Positions 16,624 to 25,057 are shown, counted from the stretch's first letter. The stretch: 64,000 nucleotides of DNA from JARLGU01 sp036504535 (GCA_036504535.1 DASXUY010000045.1:1-64000), one strand, 5' to 3'. The notes: generated by a model not told the origin, from the letters alone. A program made the numbers and translations.

Positions 16624-18306
16624 ATGAGTAGTAAGAACGATTTACAGGATTCTCTTATCGCGGAAATCGAGGACGAAATCAGCTCTGCTGTTGAGTTGCC
16701 CTCGCCAGTGGCTCCTGGTAGCTTGCACGGGCCAGCCGAACTCAATCCGGCACGGTGGCTGATCCTCGCGGGGTTGATCACCGCTGCGATCTTGCAGGTG
16801 CTGGATACTACGATCGTAAACGTCTGCCTGCCCCAGATGGCGGGCAACCTCGGAGCGACGAGCCAGGAAATTGGCTGGGTGGTGACTGGATATATCCTCA
16901 GCAATGTCATCTTTTTGCCGATGACCGCGTTCTTCACCGACCGGTTCGGGCGCAAGCGCTACCTGACAGGTTCCATCATCGTGTTCATCGTGTCGTCCTT
17001 CTTCTGCGGCACATCTCATACACTTCCCGAGATCGTCTTCTGGCGCGTAATCCAGGGGGCGGGCGGAGCGGCGCTACTTTCGACCGCGCAAGCGACATTG
17101 ATGCAAGTGTTCCCGCCGAAGGAGCAGGGTATGGTGCAGGGCATCTTTATGATGGGCCTCACAGTCGCCCCTACCCTCGGTCCCACTCTGGGTGGCTGGA
17201 TCACAGACAACTACACGTGGAACTGGTGCTTCCTCATCAACGTGCCTATCGGGTTGCTGGCGACGATTTTGGTCATGATGTACCTGCACGATACTGAGGA
17301 GCGCGTGTCGAACCGTCCGGTGGACTGGTCCGGTATCGGCCTGCTCGCTATTGGCCTTGGCGGAATGCAATACGTGCTGGAGGAGGGGCAAAGCAACGAC
17401 TGGTTCGAGGACCCCACAATCACGGCATTGAGTGTTATATCGGTGGTCGCTCTCGCCGGGCTGATCTGGTGGCAGCTATCGCCTAAGAACCGCGTTCCGG
17501 TGATCGATTTCCGGGTCATGAAGAACCCGACTCTATCGGCGTGTCTGTTTCTGTTCATCGCGCTCGGTTTTGGATTGTACGGCGTGACCTACTTGTTCCC
17601 GCTGCTCGCGCACACCATACTCGGGTTCACGTCGATGCAGATTGGCCTCGCGCTGCTTCCGGGCGGTATGGCAACGGCCTTGAGCATAGTCGCTTGCGGC
17701 GCGATCCTGAACCGGTCTCGACCGCTGGTGGATATACGTCTCGTGATTTTGTTCGGGACGGGTATGACCATGATCGCGATGTATCTGATGGGTTCGCTGT
17801 CGTCGCAATCCGGTCAGGAGGACACGACATTTGCTCTGCTGCTGCGTGGTTTCGGCGCGGGATTCTTGTTCGTGCCGCTCAACCAGGCGGCATTCGCGAG
17901 CCTGAAGCCGAGTGAGTTGCAGCAAGCGTCTGGTTTGCTGAGCCTGTCGCGGCAGTTGGGAGGATCGTTCGGCATTGCGGCGCTGGCCACATACGTCGAG
18001 CACCAGATCCAGCTCCATCGAGCCGACCTGCTGACCAACTACGCCATTACAAATACGCCATTCTCCGACAGACTACACGCGCTCACGGGCGGGTTCATGG
18101 CGCACGGCTACAGCCACGCCGCTGCGCAGGCCGCCGGGCTGCACGTGCTCGACGGTGCGCTTATGCGGCAGGCGCTCTCGATGGGTTACAACGATGCGTT
18201 CGTGATGCTGCTGGTGATCAACCTGATCACATTGCCCGCAGTGTTGCTGCTGCGCAAGGCGTCGGTAGTACCAGCAAGCTCGGGGGCGCACGCGGCGATG
18301 GAGTAG
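16624..18306 (+). CDS. DHA2-family (EmrB/QacA) MFS multidrug exporter
   Basis: A 560-residue inner-membrane protein with about 14 membrane helices, the length and topology of drug:H+ antiporter family 2. Landmarks: LDTTIVNV in helix 1 (Asp typical of DHA2), motif A DRFGRKR after helix 2, RVIQGAGGA in helix 4 and motif C GPTLGGWI in helix 5. A soluble acidic N-terminus of about 42 residues precedes helix 1. The ATG at 16624 has a weak ribosome-binding site, consistent with coupling to tetR 36 bp upstream. It probably exports a toxic hydrophobic compound; the substrate cannot be deduced. Confidence 0.9.
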   Translation: MSSKNDLQDSLIAEIEDEISSAVELPSPVAPGSLHGPAELNPARWLILAGLITAAILQVLDTTIVNVCLPQMAGNLGATSQEIGWVVTGYILSNVIFLPMTAFFTDRFGRKRYLTGSIIVFIVSSFFCGTSHTLPEIVFWRVIQGAGGAALLSTAQATLMQVFPPKEQGMVQGIFMMGLTVAPTLGPTLGGWITDNYTWNWCFLINVPIGLLATILVMMYLHDTEERVSNRPVDWSGIGLLAIGLGGMQYVLEEGQSNDWFEDPTITALSVISVVALAGLIWWQLSPKNRVPVIDFRVMKNPTLSACLFLFIALGFGLYGVTYLFPLLAHTILGFTSMQIGLALLPGGMATALSIVACGAILNRSRPLVDIRLVILFGTGMTMIAMYLMGSLSSQSGQEDTTFALLLRGFGAGFLFVPLNQAAFASLKPSELQQASGLLSLSRQLGGSFGIAALATYVEHQIQLHRADLLTNYAITNTPFSDRLHALTGGFMAHGYSHAAAQAAGLHVLDGALMRQALSMGYNDAFVMLLVINLITLPAVLLLRKASVVPASSGAHAAME

Positions 18307-18334
18307 CCTGGGCGTGAGGGAGAGGATTCAGGAC

Positions 18335-18359
18335 GGCTCGGGCCGCCGGGGCCTTCTTT
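18335..18359. repeat. 25-bp inverted repeat flanking GNAT gene, left copy
   Basis: GGCTCGGGCCGCC followed by GGGGCCTTCTTT; the inverted copy at 19055-19079 matches at 24 of 25 bases. This copy overlaps the last codon of the acetyltransferase gene. Confidence 0.75.
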
Positions 18360-18957
18360 AGTGGTCGCTTCGCGACGGATTGAGCGAATGCCGGCTTGCC
18401 GAACAACGGTGCGAAGCCCACGCCGCGGGTGTCAGGCGCCACGACACTTTGCGGAAGTGGCCGCCCACGAACGCTACATCGTCGATGATGCTGACGATTG
18501 TCGCGCCAGCTTTCTCCTTAAGACGGTGCGACGCGATATTCGGCTCCGCATTGCTCAGAAGGAGTTCGGGCATTTGTAGGATGTCGAAAGCGTAGTCTGT
18601 TACGGCAGTTGCAGCTTCTGACATGTACCCGCGACCGTGGTACGGGAGACCGAGCCAGAAACCACGGTGATCGTTGGGGTTGTTTGGGGTTAGCTCGATG
18701 AGGCCAATCAGCGCATCGTCAGCTGCAGCCGTTTCGGTGATTGCCCACGAGTATCGCACGCCGGTATCGACTTCGGGGAGCACCCGGGCAAGAAACTGGG
18801 CCGCACCGTCAGCGGGATACGGCCACGGGACGACCACGTCGAGATATTTGACTATTTCGGGGTGTGGAAATAGCTCCTGGATCCGCGTGGCATCTTCAAA
18901 GCGGAGTGGGCGAAGCGTGAGGCGTGGCGTTTCAAGGCTGGCGATGGCGGGCGTCAT
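18358..18957 (-). CDS. GNAT N-acetyltransferase, RimJ/RimL type
   Basis: A 199-residue cytoplasmic acetyl-CoA-dependent acetyltransferase. The N-terminal strand LETPRLTLRPLRFEDA, the central WAITE and IGLIEL strands, the acetyl-CoA loop LPYHGRGYMSEAA (about residues 105-117) and the late NIASHRLKEKAGA (about 140-152) are the motifs of RimJ/RimL-like enzymes that acetylate protein N-termini or small amines. The last about 25 residues (Ser/Arg/His-rich) run into a dispersed repeat and are probably not part of the original family sequence. It is a single gene, convergent with the MFS operon. Confidence 0.85.
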   Translation of the reverse strand: MTPAIASLETPRLTLRPLRFEDATRIQELFPHPEIVKYLDVVVPWPYPADGAAQFLARVLPEVDTGVRYSWAITETAAADDALIGLIELTPNNPNDHRGFWLGLPYHGRGYMSEAATAVTDYAFDILQMPELLLSNAEPNIASHRLKEKAGATIVSIIDDVAFVGGHFRKVSWRLTPAAWASHRCSASRHSLNPSRSDH

Positions 18958-19006
18958 AATAATAGCGTCATGTTACCCCATGTCCCCGAGCCTCATTTTG
19001 ACAACT

Positions 19007-19051
19007 AAAGGGTGGCGCAAACCCAGCCAGGCAAGCTTAACGCCACCCTTT
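19007..19051. other. Hairpin between PhyH and GNAT genes
   Basis: AAAGGGTGGCG (19007-19017) and CGCCACCCTTT (19041-19051) form a perfect 11-bp stem with a 23-nt loop. It lies downstream of the PhyH gene stop on the minus strand and may end or stabilise that transcript; no T-run follows. Confidence 0.5.
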
Positions 19052-19054
19052 ACC

Positions 19055-19079
19055 AAAGAAGGCCCAGGCGGCCCGAGCC
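19055..19079. repeat. 25-bp inverted repeat flanking GNAT gene, right copy
   Basis: Inverted counterpart of 18335-18359 with one mismatch. The two copies enclose the GNAT gene like the ends of a small transposable unit, although no transposase is present. Confidence 0.75.
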
Positions 19080-19104
19080 TTCCTAATCTCTTCCGTTCCT
19101 ATCC

Positions 19105-20013
19105 CTACCCTACGGCGACCTTCTCACGCGACGTTTTGCATTCACGCAGCCACACATTGTTAGGCGTCTGTTCGTAGCCCTTCCAGGCGTATGGGTCGAC
19201 TCCCGCGACGGGGACGACGGTGCGGCGGTCGGCGTTGGCAACGCTTTCGCCTTCCTTGACGCTCCACGGCAGCAGTGACCACGCGTTGCAGTAGTGGTTC
19301 ACGAGGACGCGGCGGTAGATGTCGGAGCGATTCTTGCGCGACCGGTGCAGAAGATAGCCGTTGAAGAACACGACTGTGCCCGCCTTCACTTCCACAGGGA
19401 CTTCCTCGGATTCCTCGAACCCGAAGCTCTCCGGGGAGAAGTCAAACTCGTCGGCGTTATTGTGCGGCCGCTGGGGATACAGGTAGCCGGTGCGATGGGA
19501 ACCGGGAACGACCCAGAGGCAGCCGTTGGGGATGGTGGCATCGTCGATAGCTATCCACGCGCCGATAAGCGAGCGGTCTCGGGTGGGGATATAGATCTCG
19601 TCCTGATGCCACGCTTGTCCCTGGAATTCGGGAGGCTTGACGAACAGCATGGACTGCATGCATTTGACGGAGCCGTCCCAGTAAGGCAGATGAGCGGCGG
19701 TGATCTGGCTCAGAATGCCACAGATTTTGGGATGCGCCACGTACTTTTGCGATATCGGGCTGATATAGTGCGGCTGATGGATGCAGAGTATGCCTTCGAG
19801 CACCTCTTGGTCGGTTTGACCGTCGCCGCGGGGCTTAAGGGTTTCGCAGGGATATTCACCTCGTGCGATCTTGACGGTATCGCGCTTCAGCTCTTCGATT
19901 TCGTCGGGGGTGATGATTCCGGGGGCAATCAAGAAGCCGTCGTCGACAAAGCTCTTCACTTGCTTGTCGTCGAGCATCTTGGGGACATCGATTCGGGCTA
20001 GGGTATCGGTCAT
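19105..20013 (-). CDS. Phytanoyl-CoA dioxygenase (PhyH) family protein
   Basis: A 302-residue non-haem Fe(II)/2-oxoglutarate-dependent oxygenase. The iron ligands are seen as HQD (His136, Asp138) and His223 (LLHRS), and Arg234/235 (YRR) is placed to bind 2-oxoglutarate. Family members hydroxylate varied small molecules, including lipids, ectoine and phosphonates, so the substrate is open. ATG 20013 follows GAGGAG. It is a monocistronic gene between the GNAT and gmk genes, all on the minus strand but with long gaps. Confidence 0.9.
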   Translation of the reverse strand: MTDTLARIDVPKMLDDKQVKSFVDDGFLIAPGIITPDEIEELKRDTVKIARGEYPCETLKPRGDGQTDQEVLEGILCIHQPHYISPISQKYVAHPKICGILSQITAAHLPYWDGSVKCMQSMLFVKPPEFQGQAWHQDEIYIPTRDRSLIGAWIAIDDATIPNGCLWVVPGSHRTGYLYPQRPHNNADEFDFSPESFGFEESEEVPVEVKAGTVVFFNGYLLHRSRKNRSDIYRRVLVNHYCNAWSLLPWSVKEGESVANADRRTVVPVAGVDPYAWKGYEQTPNNVWLRECKTSREKVAVG

Positions 20014-20243
20014 GAGATTCTCTCCTCGTTAATAATGAAACTCGAGTACCGCAGTTGCGGTCAACGGGTCAATTATAGGTCACTCAAAGAGAAACATCCA
20101 TAGCTGGAATTGGGCAATCGCGAGGAATGAATATCAATTTCAGACAGGTCGGCGCAGGTGTCTGGTCGGCGTGACAACTTTCGCCTTATCGGCGACGACC
20201 TGTCAGTGGATACTTACCATCACTCCTCGATGGGCAAGATGCT

Positions 20244-20873
20244 CTATCGCTGGAGGGATGCGGGGCGGCGGACTCGGCAGTGTTCGGCACGCAAAACGGC
20301 CGCGCAATCGACGACTGCGTTGTCTACTAGCTCGTTGACAATGACATAGTCGTAATGCGGCATCTGGGCCATTTCGTTACGGGCGTCAAGGAGTCGGCGC
20401 GCGATCTGCTCTTCGGACTCGGTATTGCGTGCCCGTAGGCGACGCTCAAGTTCGGCGAGGGATGGTGGAGTGAAGAAGATGAGAAGCGCGTCAGAGACGC
20501 GTTCCTGCACCGTGAGCGCACCTTGCACGTCGATCTTGAGGATGACGTCGGTGCCCGCTGCGCGTTGGTCAGCGACCCACTGGCGTGGGGTCCCGTACCA
20601 GTTACCAAAGACGTTGGCATATTCGAGGAAACCGTCGTCCTCCGCCATCTTTTGGAACTGGGAAACGTTAACGAAGTAGTAGTCGATACCGTCGCGCTCG
20701 CCCGCTCTGGGTTCGCGAGTGGTGACGGTGACGCATCGCCGCACAGGGTGGCGGTGCTGGCCGCTTTCGTACAGCAGCCTGTCGAGGATGGTATCTTTTC
20801 CGACGGCGGACGGTCCGGATACGACGATCAGGAGTCCTTCATTGCCGGAAACACTTGCGATTGTGGAGTTCAA
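20244..20873 (-). CDS. gmk: Guanylate kinase
   Basis: A 209-residue cytosolic enzyme that converts GMP and ATP to GDP and ADP. Its P-loop is GPSAVGKDT (residues 20-28), a slightly unusual form of GPSGxGKST in which Asp replaces the first hydroxyl residue. TTREPRAGERDGIDYYFV carries the GMP-binding arginines and tyrosine; IDVQGA and RRLLDARNEM complete the family set. It lies 240 bp downstream of remA on the same strand, the order also found in Firmicutes (remA-gmk). The gap contains a copy of repeat D rather than a gene. Confidence 0.95.
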   Translation of the reverse strand: MNSTIASVSGNEGLLIVVSGPSAVGKDTILDRLLYESGQHRHPVRRCVTVTTREPRAGERDGIDYYFVNVSQFQKMAEDDGFLEYANVFGNWYGTPRQWVADQRAAGTDVILKIDVQGALTVQERVSDALLIFFTPPSLAELERRLRARNTESEEQIARRLLDARNEMAQMPHYDYVIVNELVDNAVVDCAAVLRAEHCRVRRPASLQR

Positions 20874-20888
20874 AATTCCCTTGCCTTA

Positions 20889-20930
20889 CCAGGCTGAGCC
20901 TGGACCCTATCCGCGCCTCCGAAGGCGCGA
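20889..20930. repeat. Dispersed repeat D, inverted partial copy
   Basis: Reverse-complement match to 14621-14662: the palindrome CCAGGCTGAGCCTGG and the hairpin GCGCCTCCGAAGGCGC. It sits in the remA-gmk gap. Confidence 0.8.
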
Positions 20931-21113
20931 TAATGGACCGCAACTCAACGTGAACCGAACAAGGCCTCGCGTCTAAGGTTTGACTGCAACGTGAATGCTG
21001 TAATACTGCCACCGCGAAATTTCGACGGCAGACATCAAACCGCAACGGAGGGAGAGTGCGGACTTGGGCCGCCGCAAAGCCTGCTTGCGACGGCCCAAGA
21101 GCAAAGCGCGGGA

Positions 21114-21404
21114 CTATTCGCCTTCTTCGTCGTCTTCTTCGGACGGATCCGGGGCGGCCTTGGTATCGCCACTGACGCGGCGCATAAGGATTTCCTGAGG
21201 AAGGGCAGATGCTGCGATCTGACCGCTCTCAAGGAAAACGACGCTCTTAGTCTTTCGTCCCTGAGTGGCGTCGATGAGACGACCAGTCTTACGGAACTCT
21301 TGAATGACTCGGCGCATCGGTGCGGAATCACTGCTGACGAGAGCGATAACTTTATCGCTGATGACGTAATTGTCAAAACCTACATTTAGGGCGACGGGAA
21401 CCAT
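21114..21404 (-). CDS. remA: RemA-like DNA-binding regulator (DUF370)
   Basis: A 96-residue protein closely following the RemA/DUF370 pattern: a start MVPVALNVGFDNYVI, then VSSDSAPMRR and GRLIDATQGRKT, with a variable acidic tail (EEDDEEGE). RemA in Bacillus is a curved-oligomer DNA-binding activator of extracellular-matrix and osmoprotection genes. ATG 21404 has AAGGAG about 12 bases upstream. Position before gmk supports the assignment. Its gene family and the many extracellular proteins in this window make a matrix-related role plausible, but that is inference. Confidence 0.88.
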   Translation of the reverse strand: MVPVALNVGFDNYVISDKVIALVSSDSAPMRRVIQEFRKTGRLIDATQGRKTKSVVFLESGQIAASALPQEILMRRVSGDTKAAPDPSEEDDEEGE

Positions 21405-21771
21405 ACCAGTACTGTGCTCCTTGCATGACGTCGAACAATGGCTATTGTTTTCGACTTGTCACATCCCAGTTCGCTCACCTATTTGGTGGGCGGGATCTAT
21501 GCCTGTTGCGTATTATACCGACCTGAAATTAGCCGTGTCAATGCGGAAATCGCAGAATTCACTATTTGCGTGCATTATTATCAGTCGCAATTCGGCTAAA
21601 AAACCCAATAGTGGAAGCAAACGACTTTCAAGGGAGAGCAATCAGCTCCAGACTCAAGCAAATCGAAGCATAGATTCAATTGTCCGACAGAATCTCATTA
21701 TCTATTGACAGAGGCAATCCGGCTGCGGTATACTACTAGCCGTTGTTTTGTGTAGACAAGGATAAAGCTCT
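21405..21771. promoter_or_regulatory. Divergent promoter region remA / rplU
   Basis: A 367-bp gap between divergent genes. The rplU promoter is clear at the right end: TTGACA (21705-21710), 18-bp spacer, TATACT (21729-21734), leaving a leader of about 30 nt, too short for a typical structured L21 leader. I see no gene or strong hairpin in the rest. Confidence 0.65.
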
Positions 21772-22086
21772 ATGTATGCCATCATTCGCTTAGGCGGAAA
21801 ACAGTATCGCGTTGAGGAGAATGAAACTCTCCTGGTTGACAAGCTCCCCGGAGCCGCCGGCGACGCACTCGAAGTCAAGGAGATCCTCGCCATCGGAGGC
21901 AATGACGCTCCTGTGTTCGGTGCTCCCACGGTTAGCAATGCCACCGTGTCGGCTACAATCGTCGCCGAGGCCAAGGGCCCGAAGATCGACGGTTTCACGT
22001 ACAAGGCGAAAAAGAACGTCCGCAACCACTACGGACATCGCCAGGAATTAACCAAGGTAAAGATCAACTCGATCGTACTCAACTAG
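21772..22086 (+). CDS. rplU: 50S ribosomal protein L21
   Basis: A 104-residue ribosomal protein of normal length, with the family start MYAIIRLGGKQYRV and the end region KKNVRNHYGHRQELTKVKI. It binds 23S rRNA domain with L20. First gene of the rplU-rpmA operon behind its own promoter. Confidence 0.97.
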   Translation: MYAIIRLGGKQYRVEENETLLVDKLPGAAGDALEVKEILAIGGNDAPVFGAPTVSNATVSATIVAEAKGPKIDGFTYKAKKNVRNHYGHRQELTKVKINSIVLN

Positions 22087-22133
22087 TACCGCTTCGAACC
22101 TGATCGTACCGATTTCACGAAGGATTTAAGTAA

Positions 22134-22445
22134 ATGGCCCACAAAAAAGGCGTCGGCTCGTCACGGAACGGGCGCGACAGCAACCCACAAATGCTTGGCG
22201 TCAAAGAGTACGCCGGCGAGCTGGTGAAGCCCGGCTCCATCCTGATTCGCCAGCGCGGCACCCAGTTCGACCCAGGCACCAATGTTGGCATGGGCAAGGA
22301 CCACACGCTGTTCTCGCTGATCGACGGCTACGTCAAGTTCGAAGGCAACAAGAAGCGCCGCCGAATTAGCGTTTACGCCACCCAGCCCGCAGTCGCCGAG
22401 TCGATCGCCCTTCCCGTGGCCGACGAAGCACTCGCCGCCGCGTAA
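22134..22445 (+). CDS. rpmA: 50S ribosomal protein L27
   Basis: A 103-residue ribosomal protein with the classic MAHKKGVGSSRNGRDSN start; there is no Firmicutes-type cleaved N-terminal extension. The N-terminus reaches the peptidyl-transferase centre. The C-terminal about 20 residues (Ala/Val/Glu-rich) extend beyond the core. It follows rplU by 47 bp and is closed by an intrinsic terminator. No obgE follows, unlike in many genomes; a toxin-antitoxin pair does. Confidence 0.97.
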   Translation: MAHKKGVGSSRNGRDSNPQMLGVKEYAGELVKPGSILIRQRGTQFDPGTNVGMGKDHTLFSLIDGYVKFEGNKKRRRISVYATQPAVAESIALPVADEALAAA

Positions 22446-22467
22446 GCTCAGCGTCTCGATTACGAGC

Positions 22468-22502
22468 AACCCCGCCGCCGACAAAGGCAGCGGGGTTGTT
22501 TT
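22468..22502 (+). terminator. Intrinsic terminator of rplU-rpmA
   Basis: AACCCCGCCGCC (22468-22479), loop GACAAA, GGCAGCGGGGTT (22486-22497), then GTTTT. A 12-bp stem with one C-A mismatch. The terminator after the next operon (23253) is related in sequence. Confidence 0.9.
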
Positions 22503-22520
22503 GGCGCGTGTAATCTGTGG

Positions 22521-22546
22521 TAGAATAAATCTAGACAGTCTAGATT
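22521..22546 (+). promoter_or_regulatory. Extended -10 and operator of the toxin-antitoxin operon
   Basis: TGG then TAGAAT (22521-22526) makes an extended -10. It is followed at once by the perfect 19-bp palindrome AATCTAGACAGTCTAGATT (22528-22546, 9-bp arms around a central A), the expected place for Phd-type antitoxin autorepression. Confidence 0.75.
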
Positions 22547-22559
22547 GTTTGGAGGCAGT

Positions 22560-22814
22560 ATGGCTCAAGTATGGCAAATCCAAGAGGCAAAGAATAAACT
22601 GAGCGAAGTAATCACGCGGGCGGCGTCAGAAGGCCCTCAAACTATCACCAAGCGAGGGTTGGCAACAGCCGTAGTGCTTTCTGCCCAGGACTACGACAAT
22701 CTAGTCGGCAGGCGCGAAGGCATAGTGGCATGCTTTTTGAACGCCCCACGCGGAGATGGCGACCTAGATATTACGCGAGACACGGCTGCCATCCGAGAGA
22801 TCGACCTCTCATGA
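22560..22814 (+). CDS. Phd/YefM-type antitoxin
   Basis: An 84-residue antitoxin: N-terminal DNA-binding part MAQVWQIQEAKNKLSEVI, then the family strand TKRGLATAVVLSAQDYDNL, and a disordered acidic C-terminus that would wrap the toxin. ATG 22560 lies four bases after GGAGG; an upstream in-frame TTG falls inside the operator. The stop overlaps the toxin start by 4 nt (ATGA), implying translational coupling. Likely autoregulated through the palindrome at 22528-22546. Confidence 0.9.
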   Translation: MAQVWQIQEAKNKLSEVITRAASEGPQTITKRGLATAVVLSAQDYDNLVGRREGIVACFLNAPRGDGDLDITRDTAAIREIDLS

Positions 22815-23230
22815 AATACCTGTTGGATACAAATGTACTTTCCGCGATGATTGGCAAAACGCCGGATCACAACGTTGTATCCCTAGTGAGTTCGCTGCCT
22901 CCCACGGATACATATATTTCGGTCATCTCAATCGGCGAAATTTGTAGGGGTATCGCCAAAATGCAAAATGGGCGCCGAAGGCAGGAATTGACTCAGTGGC
23001 TGCATACCGATTTACTTACGAGGAGCGTGCCGAATATTCTTCCAATGGACACGAACATCATGATGGCTTGGGGCAACATGACCGCTAACCTGGAACGGCA
23101 GGGGCGCCCCCTCCCACTGATGGACTCCCTAATCGCGGCGGTAGCGCTTGTCAACAATTGCACTCTTGTTACCAGGAACGAATCTGACTTTGCGGGTACC
23201 AATATCACTCTTCTAAATCCATGGAAGTAA
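22811..23230 (+). CDS. vapC: PIN-domain toxin (VapC/FitB type)
   Basis: A 139-residue PIN ribonuclease. The metal-binding acidic residues are visible: Asp6 (LLDTNVLS), Glu43 (IGEI), Asp105 (MDSLIAA), and Glu124/Asp126 (TRNESDF). Members cleave tRNA or rRNA when freed from the antitoxin. ATG 22811 overlaps the antitoxin stop; an upstream in-frame open region is not coding. The pairing of a Phd-type antitoxin with a PIN toxin is a frequent hybrid type II system. The symbol is a family-level label. Confidence 0.92.
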   Translation: MKYLLDTNVLSAMIGKTPDHNVVSLVSSLPPTDTYISVISIGEICRGIAKMQNGRRRQELTQWLHTDLLTRSVPNILPMDTNIMMAWGNMTANLERQGRPLPLMDSLIAAVALVNNCTLVTRNESDFAGTNITLLNPWK

Positions 23231-23252
23231 GCTGGCAAGGTACAAATGACCA

Positions 23253-23291
23253 CCAACCCCGCCACCTATTCCAGGTAGCGGGGTTGGTTTT
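23253..23291 (+). terminator. Intrinsic terminator of toxin-antitoxin operon
   Basis: CCAACCCCGCCACCT (23253-23267), 5-nt loop, AGGTAGCGGGGTTGG (23273-23287), then TTTT. A 15-bp stem with one mismatch. Confidence 0.9.
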
Positions 23292-23327
23292 CGTTCGGCA
23301 TAGTCATAACGGGCGCTCCGCCCGCCA

Positions 23328-24983
23328 CTACTTCGGGGCAACCGTTGCGTAGCGCAGGTCGGCAAGATCGTCGCCTGCCAGCGGGCTTACGCCCACGGAG
23401 ACCTGCCACAGCCATTGCAGGTGCGCAGACTTGAGGACGAGCGAGTTCCACCCTGCTTTCAGCTTTGTCTCCGCCACAGCCTGCTCCTTCGGTACGCGAC
23501 CGAAGTGGCCAGCGTACGCACTTGCACCGTTCACCCACACTTGCAGATGATCGCTGCCACCCCACCCCGAAGATGCAAACGACAGCTTAACCGCGCGCTC
23601 CTTGGGGCTGTAGATCCAGCGTGCAGCGTAGCCTGTCGAGAAGCTAGAGAAGAAGCCTACACCGCTAAAATCGATGCTGTTCGGGTCGGCACCGCCCACG
23701 TATTCATTCGACGGTGTAAAGCGTGTCCACTCGATGGGGGTTGTGCCCGACATGATTGCAGAATCACCGAAACCAACACCTGTCGCCAATTTCTCGTCAA
23801 TGGGAACGGCGCCGACAGCAGGATCGAACGTCCATGGATTTCGAACTGTCCACCCAGCCATCACCGAAGGCGTTATTCCAGCGATCCACGAAGCGGGAAG
23901 CGTGGCCGTCGAGGTCTTGCTGGCCGCTCCTGCGGTCGCGGTAACCGTGAAAGCTGTCGTCAAGTGGTCACACACGCCAGCAGTTCGGAATTCTCCCTGC
24001 GGCGTATGGAGATCCTTCGCCGCTGAAAAGCCTTCCGGCGAGGCGAGATGCACCGTGGGAGCGTCTGTCGCCCCAGTTGCGCCATGCCACCAATAGCGGA
24101 TGACCACGTCTTTACGATCCGGGTTCGCTGCGATTGACGTAGCCGCGATTTGCGTTACCAGAATCGGAAGTGCCCCAGCGGCACGCACATACTCCTGGGC
24201 TAGCTTGCCGTCGCGCAGATACTTAGCTGCGATTGGTTCGCCCAGGCCCGTAAGCATTCCCATAGCGATCGCCAGATGGCCAGGACCGGACGGGTGTACG
24301 GTATCGTTGGTGATGTGAAACTGCGAGTTCCACGTGCGGCCTTCCGCCTGAATACTCCACGCCGTTTCGTTCGTCGGCAGCAACGCGAAACCGTCAGCCT
24401 TGGCAATGCGCGCGATCTGTTCGTTAAGCTTGGCCAGCACGCGGTTCTTGGCGGACTTGGGGTCCTCGGTACACGGGGTCACAGTTGCCACACCGACGAT
24501 TTTAGCCCCGGTGCGCGCCTTGAGCGCCTGTACCAGCGCTTCGTAGGTTGTCGCCCACTTTTCGATGTCCGCCGGAGTGTCCTTGAGCGATGGGCTTAGG
24601 ACGTCGTTCATGCCAAGCATCACAACTATCGCATCGGCGGGCGTATCAAGCTCCGTCTTGACATCGTATTTCTTAACGTCCAGCGTCTGAGACGTAGTGC
24701 GGCTGTTCTTTTCGATACCTGCCCAGCTTCCGACCGTCTGCCCGCTGCCGCCGAGCGCGACGAGGGTCTGGGCAGCGTCGGGGTGCGCGGCTTTGAGACC
24801 TTCGCCGATGAGCGCAACCCAGCCGCCGGTCGCGTTGTTGCCGCCCTGCCCTGTGATGCTGTCGCCGATGAAGACAATGCGGTCGGTCGCTTTGAGTTGC
24901 TGCGCGTTTGCTGGCGGCGCCGCGAACGCCGTGGTCGCGACGATAGCGAGAAAGACACGTGCAAAGAGGCTTAAGTTAGGCAT
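23328..24983 (-). CDS. Secreted SGNH/GDSL esterase
   Basis: A 551-residue exported hydrolase. A signal peptide covers residues 1-27. The SGNH hydrolase domain spans about 33-250, with block I GDSIT (Ser42 nucleophile), block III GMND (Asn126) and block V DTVHP (Asp227, His230). Such secreted enzymes often deacetylate plant polysaccharides. A C-terminal region (about 400-551) has a beta-sandwich feel (VKLSFASSGWGGSDHLQVWVNG, split here as VKLSFASSGW and DHLQVWVNG). ATG 24983 follows AAAGGA. Last gene of module B, 74 bp after the six-hairpin glycosidase. Confidence 0.88.
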   Translation of the reverse strand: MPNLSLFARVFLAIVATTAFAAPPANAQQLKATDRIVFIGDSITGQGGNNATGGWVALIGEGLKAAHPDAAQTLVALGGSGQTVGSWAGIEKNSRTTSQTLDVKKYDVKTELDTPADAIVVMLGMNDVLSPSLKDTPADIEKWATTYEALVQALKARTGAKIVGVATVTPCTEDPKSAKNRVLAKLNEQIARIAKADGFALLPTNETAWSIQAEGRTWNSQFHITNDTVHPSGPGHLAIAMGMLTGLGEPIAAKYLRDGKLAQEYVRAAGALPILVTQIAATSIAANPDRKDVVIRYWWHGATGATDAPTVHLASPEGFSAAKDLHTPQGEFRTAGVCDHLTTAFTVTATAGAASKTSTATLPASWIAGITPSVMAGWTVRNPWTFDPAVGAVPIDEKLATGVGFGDSAIMSGTTPIEWTRFTPSNEYVGGADPNSIDFSGVGFFSSFSTGYAARWIYSPKERAVKLSFASSGWGGSDHLQVWVNGASAYAGHFGRVPKEQAVAETKLKAGWNSLVLKSAHLQWLWQVSVGVSPLAGDDLADLRYATVAPK

Positions 24984-25057
24984 ACGATCGTCCTTTTACG
25001 ATGCTGATATGATTGTCTGATTACCGGATGGTCGCATTTCCGCGGATTGATGCGATT

